Shown: positions 7,600 through 10,164 of the stretch, one piece after another
How the letters are laid out: each line of letters begins with the position of its first letter
How positions within the stretch are numbered: the stretch's first letter is position 1
DNA from: Betaproteobacteria bacterium
GTDB taxonomy: Bacteria > Pseudomonadota > Gammaproteobacteria > Burkholderiales > SG8-39
Assembly (NCBI GenBank): GCA_005882235.1
Contig: VBCT01000037.1
Coordinates: 1-10,164 of the forward strand
Reading direction: 5' to 3'
Length of the DNA stretch: 10,164 nt
Translations under genes and position numbers: made by a program
Notes under the pieces: generated by a model
The model's database searches: none
Told to the model about the DNA's origin: nothing
The model's input: only the letters and a program-made list of their open reading frames with translations

Positions 7600-9183
7600 G
7601 TGAAGGCGAGACTGCCTTTCGCCATCTCATGGAAGTGGCTTGGGCAAGTCGTGGCGTTGCTCGCAGCGAGTGTCACCGAGCGCAGGCAGGCACGATCGGC
7701 GCTTTGGCAAGTCGAGGAACGCTTCCGCCTGCTGGTGGAGAGCGCGAAGGGATACGCGATCTACATGCTGGACGCCGAAGGCCGCATCGCCACCTGGAGT
7801 GCGGAGGCCGAGCGCATCAAGGGTTATCGGGCCGAGGAGATCATCGGAAAGTCCTTTCACACCTTCTTCACGCCCGAAGACATTCAAGGCGGCGTGCCCG
7901 AGCAGGTGCTGAGAACGGCGAGGGAGGAAGGCGAGGCCCGCTACGAGGGTTGGCGCGTGCGCAAGGACGGGTCCCGTTTCTGCGCCGAGGGAGTCATCAC
8001 GGCCATACGGGACGAAAGCGGTGCCCTCAATGGCTATTCGAAAGTGGCGCACGACGTCACCGACCGCAAGCGGGCCGAGGAGGCGCTGCGCCAGAGCGAG
8101 ACGCGCTTCCGCACGCTGTCGGAGGGGCTGCCGCAACTGGTCTGGACGTCCCTGCCCGACGGGCGCTGCGATTACTTGAGCCCGCAGTGGGTTCGCTATA
8201 CCGGCATTCCCGAGGAGGAGCAGCTCGGGTTCGGCTGGCTCGCGCAGGTTGATCCCGATGATCGCGAGCGGGCGGCGGCCGCGTGGAAGCGGACCGTCGA
8301 GACGCACACGACGCTGGACGTCGAATTTCGTATCCGCGGCGCCGACGGCGCGCATCGCTGGTTCAAGACGCGCGCCATGCCGCTGCGCGACTCTGAAGGT
8401 CGCGTCGTAAAATGGTTCGGCACGAACACGGATGTCGACGATCAAAAACGCACCAGCGAACTGCTCGAGGCAAAGGTCCAAGAGCGCACGGCGCAGTTGA
8501 AGGCGAGCCTCTCCTCCGTGGAAGAGCTGCTCTACACCATTGCTCACGACCTTCGCGCCCCCAATCGGCACATGCAGAGCTTTGCGCAATTGCTGCTGCT
8601 GGAGCACGCCGACCGGCTCGACGACACGGCGCGCGACTACTTGAGCCGTATCGGCGCGGCCGCGGCCCGCAACGACGAATTGATTCGCGACCTGCTGGAG
8701 TACGGACGGCTGTCGCACGAAGCGGTCGCGTTGGCCCCGGTGGATCTCCGGCAGACCGTCCAGGCGGTGCTGCGCGCGGTGGCGGGGGAAATCCAGCACC
8801 GCCATGCGCACGTTCAGTTCGGCCAGGAGTGGCCGCGCGTGGTGGCGAATGAGCGCTTGCTCGAGAAAATCCTGACCAACTTCATGACCAACGCCCTGAC
8901 CTACGCGCCGCCCGACCGGGAGCCGGAGATAACTATTTCCGCTGAATCGGAAGGCGGCAAAGCGGTGTTGCGCGTGCAGGACAACGGCATCGGGATTCCA
9001 GCGGAGCAGATCGGCCGGGTGTTCGAGCCATTCATCCGCCTTCCGAGTGCGACCAATGCCCCGGGCACGGGCATGGGCTTGGCCATCGTCAAGAAAGCGG
9101 CCGAACGCTTGAACGGCGCGGTGGGTGCCGATTCCACGCTGGGAAAGGGCAGTTGCTTCTGGTTGGAGCTGCAAGCCGCGTGA
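7600..9183 (+). CDS. PAS-PAS sensor histidine kinase
   Basis: This is a sensor kinase of 527 aa that would autophosphorylate a histidine and pass phosphate to a response regulator, very likely the one encoded next. Domains by residue from GTG 7600: a short N-terminus with at most one weak hydrophobic stretch (WLGQVVALLAASV, about 14-26), so probably cytoplasmic; PAS 1 at about 43-158 (YAIYMLDAEGRIATWS, AERIKGYRAEEIIG, closing DVTDRKRAEE); PAS 2 at about 168-283 (LVWTSLPDGRCDYLS, closing GTNTDVDDQKR); a coiled-coil linker (AKVQERTAQLKASL); HisKA with TIAHDLRAPNRHM, His316; and an ATPase with N-box NFMTNAL (about 427-433), G1 DNGIGIP (461 on), F-box VFEPFIRL and G2 GTGMGLAIV (489 on). All catalytic motifs are present. 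The H-box style resembles kinases of the phytochrome type. Start: GTG 7600 has AGGA (7590-7593) six bases upstream. ATG 7477 in frame adds 41 arginine/proline-rich residues unlike any domain. The signal and any cofactor are unknown. Confidence 0.9.
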   Translation: MKARLPFAISWKWLGQVVALLAASVTERRQARSALWQVEERFRLLVESAKGYAIYMLDAEGRIATWSAEAERIKGYRAEEIIGKSFHTFFTPEDIQGGVPEQVLRTAREEGEARYEGWRVRKDGSRFCAEGVITAIRDESGALNGYSKVAHDVTDRKRAEEALRQSETRFRTLSEGLPQLVWTSLPDGRCDYLSPQWVRYTGIPEEEQLGFGWLAQVDPDDRERAAAAWKRTVETHTTLDVEFRIRGADGAHRWFKTRAMPLRDSEGRVVKWFGTNTDVDDQKRTSELLEAKVQERTAQLKASLSSVEELLYTIAHDLRAPNRHMQSFAQLLLLEHADRLDDTARDYLSRIGAAAARNDELIRDLLEYGRLSHEAVALAPVDLRQTVQAVLRAVAGEIQHRHAHVQFGQEWPRVVANERLLEKILTNFMTNALTYAPPDREPEITISAESEGGKAVLRVQDNGIGIPAEQIGRVFEPFIRLPSATNAPGTGMGLAIVKKAAERLNGAVGADSTLGKGSCFWLELQAA

Positions 9184-9210
9184 GATCGGTCCGAGAGTCG
9201 ACCGACAACG

Positions 9211-9681
9211 ATGAAAACGCTGCTGTACGTGGATGACGATCCAAATGATCGCCTCCTCGTGGATATAGGCTGCGCGAGGGCGCAGGTTTCCTTCCTGTTG
9301 AAGACCGTGGAGAGCGGGGTCGAGGCGATTCGCTATCTGAGCGGCGAGGGCGAGTTTGCCGATCGCGTCGAGCATCCGCTTCCGGACCTGATCTTTCTCG
9401 ACTTGAAAATGCCGGAAATGGACGGGTTTCAAGTACTGCGTTGGATCCGCAGTCATCCCGCAACGCGCGTGACTCCGGTGGCGGTGTACTCCGCTTCGTT
9501 CATTCCGGAAGACATTGCGAAAGGCTACGCCGACGGAGCCAACTATTTCATCACCAAACCGTCGGACCTTACGGTGCTCATCGATATCTTCCGCGCGGCA
9601 GACAAATGCCTGGCGGCTGACCCGGGGAACGACGACCCACTGGCGCAGTTCTCCGCGCTGGCGCTAGAGCAGTCCAGATAG
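9211..9681 (+). CDS. Single-domain response regulator (CheY/Rcp1-like)
   Basis: This 156-aa protein is essentially one receiver domain with a short C-terminal tail and no DNA-binding or enzymatic output domain. What I see: the acidic pocket LLYVDDDPNDR (Asp8-10), the phosphoacceptor Asp64 in IFLDLKMPEMDGF, the switch Ser94 in VYSAS, and Lys116 in FITKPSD. The insertion between strand 2 and Asp64 and the NDR/FLDLKMP wording resemble Rcp1, the regulator partnered with phytochrome-type kinases. It starts 27 bases after the kinase stop on the same strand and is almost certainly its partner, in one transcript. The ribosome binding site is weak (GAGAG at 9193-9197, thirteen bases upstream). Lacking an output domain, it should act by binding another protein or by passing phosphate onward. 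Confidence 0.9.
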   Translation: MKTLLYVDDDPNDRLLVDIGCARAQVSFLLKTVESGVEAIRYLSGEGEFADRVEHPLPDLIFLDLKMPEMDGFQVLRWIRSHPATRVTPVAVYSASFIPEDIAKGYADGANYFITKPSDLTVLIDIFRAADKCLAADPGNDDPLAQFSALALEQSR

Positions 9682-9762
9682 GAAGACGCTGTCCCTGGGG
9701 ATAAATCTTATGAATCAGCACGGTGCACCCAAGTCCGAGCGGCGATTTGGCCCGTCGCAAGG

Positions 9763-9779
9763 TGCCCGGGAGGCGGGCA
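9763..9779 (+). terminator. Hairpin downstream of the response regulator
   Basis: TGCCCG (9763-9768) and CGGGCA (9774-9779) form a six-base-pair GC stem with loop GGAGG, 81 bases after the response-regulator stop. There is no T-run behind it, so a rho-independent terminator is only a weak possibility. Confidence 0.3.
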
Positions 9780-9816
9780 GATTGAGATTCCTATCGCTCG
9801 TTTAGTCCGAACGGCA

Positions 9817-9846
9817 TGTCGGGCCGATCACGTCATTAAACATAAT
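9817..9846 (+). promoter_or_regulatory. Possible promoter of the GAF-domain gene
   Basis: A conspicuously AT-rich patch (about 9833-9857) interrupts the GC-rich sequence 60-80 bases before the next gene. It contains CATAAT (9841-9846), five of six matches to a sigma-70 -10 box. The best -35 position (about 9817-9823) matches poorly, so an activator or another sigma factor may be needed. The placement upstream of a separate gene supports a new transcription unit here. Confidence 0.35.
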
Positions 9847-9863
9847 TTAGGTAAATAGGGTGA

Positions 9864-9886
9864 GGGGGAGTGCGCCGTTTTCCCCC
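9864..9886 (+). repeat. Inverted repeat in the leader of the GAF-domain gene
   Basis: GGGGGA (9864-9869) and TCCCCC (9881-9886) are complementary with an eleven-base loop. They lie between the putative promoter and the ribosome binding site at 9906-9912. It could be a leader hairpin or a protein site, or chance in GC-rich DNA. Confidence 0.3.
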
Positions 9887-9915
9887 GGGCTGTTGAATGA
9901 TCTGCGAGGGGAACC

Positions 9916-10164
9916 TTGGGCATAGAGACACGCGCCGCCGCCTTTGACCCGCTGAGTGCGAGTCAGGCGCAGCTTCGCGTGCGACTCGAGCTTGCGACTC
10001 GGCTCGGCTCCCTCGCCGCCGGCGCTCGCGACCTCGCGGAGCTGTTCCGCGCTCTCCACGAAGAGACCGAGCGCGTGATGGATGCGACGGTCTTTCTCTT
10101 CGCCCTCTACGACGAGGCGAGCGAGACGGTGCAGGTCGTGCGTCAGATGGACCGCGGCGTCGAG
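9916..10164 (+). CDS. GAF-domain protein, N-terminal part (3' end outside window)
   Basis: A frame opening at TTG 9916 stays open for 83 codons to the window edge. An in-frame TGA at 9898-9900 rules out a start further upstream. GAGGGGA (9906-9912) lies three bases before TTG and serves as the ribosome binding site. The sequence starts M-G-I-E-T-R, has an amphipathic helix (QAQLRVRLELATRLGSLA), then DLAELFRALHEETERVMDA and TVFLFALYDEASETVQVV, the usual opening of a GAF ligand-binding/sensory domain. Such proteins often continue into a kinase, a diguanylate cyclase or an HD-GYP domain; which one applies here lies beyond the window. The gene follows the kinase/response-regulator pair on the same strand but after 234 bases with its own promoter-like sequence, so it may be a separate unit in the same signalling neighbourhood. 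Confidence 0.7.
   Translation, partial: MGIETRAAAFDPLSASQAQLRVRLELATRLGSLAAGARDLAELFRALHEETERVMDATVFLFALYDEASETVQVVRQMDRGVE

Noticed and set aside
7627..9456. Long open frame (609 codons) on the minus strand across the kinase and response-regulator genes
   Set aside because: It is antisense to two clearly recognisable signalling genes, shows no family motif, and is typical of the long shadow frames of GC-rich DNA.
9710..9805. Small frame of 31 codons (ATG 9710 to TAG 9803-9805) after the response regulator
   Set aside because: GGGG nine bases upstream is only a weak ribosome binding site, the peptide is basic without features, and a hairpin lies within it. There is not enough to call a gene.

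Overview
This is a GC-rich bacterial window, roughly 65-70% GC over most of its length. It holds seven genes or gene parts and one gene remnant. The AddB-like/UvrD-like repair pair, the lone Liv-type binding protein, the trace of a CoxL/xanthine-dehydrogenase-type gene and the PAS-rich signalling genes together suggest a betaproteobacterium (Burkholderiales/Rhodocyclales-like, perhaps uncultured). That placement is inference from gene content; no rRNA or other marker gene is present.

Left part (1-4893, + strand): the 3' end of an addB-like nuclease gene is followed by an addA-like UvrD helicase/nuclease gene and then an EamA-type (DMT) membrane transporter gene. Both junctions are four-base GTGA overlaps, which suggests one translationally coupled operon. 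The AddB-like part keeps a PD-(D/E)XK site and the four cysteines of an Fe-S nuclease. The addA-like gene has all its expected motifs, but they lie in two reading frames joined near 1860. It is therefore either a recently broken gene or a sequence error.

Middle part (4902-7356): a TraB/GumN-family protein with a predicted signal peptide has visibly lower GC than its neighbours. It converges on a minus-strand gene for a periplasmic branched-chain-amino-acid-type binding protein (Peripla_BP_6). No permease or ATPase gene lies beside the latter. Just upstream of the binding-protein gene, on the opposite strand, is a fragment of about 50 codons that looks like the extreme C-terminus of a molybdenum hydroxylase large subunit. 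It probably marks an old deletion or rearrangement.

Right part (7357-10164, + strand): a cytoplasmic-looking PAS-PAS histidine kinase is followed 27 bases later by a single-domain CheY/Rcp1-like response regulator. After a 234-base spacer with promoter-like AT-rich sequence and small hairpins, a GAF-domain protein starts at TTG and runs off the window. The pair has no DNA-binding output of its own, so it probably signals through protein contacts or a further phosphorelay.

I found no tRNA, rRNA, CRISPR array, insertion sequence or phage gene, and no clear sign of an undescribed multi-gene system. The points most worth checking are the addA frameshift, the molybdenum-hydroxylase remnant, the low-GC TraB gene and the output of the signalling pair.
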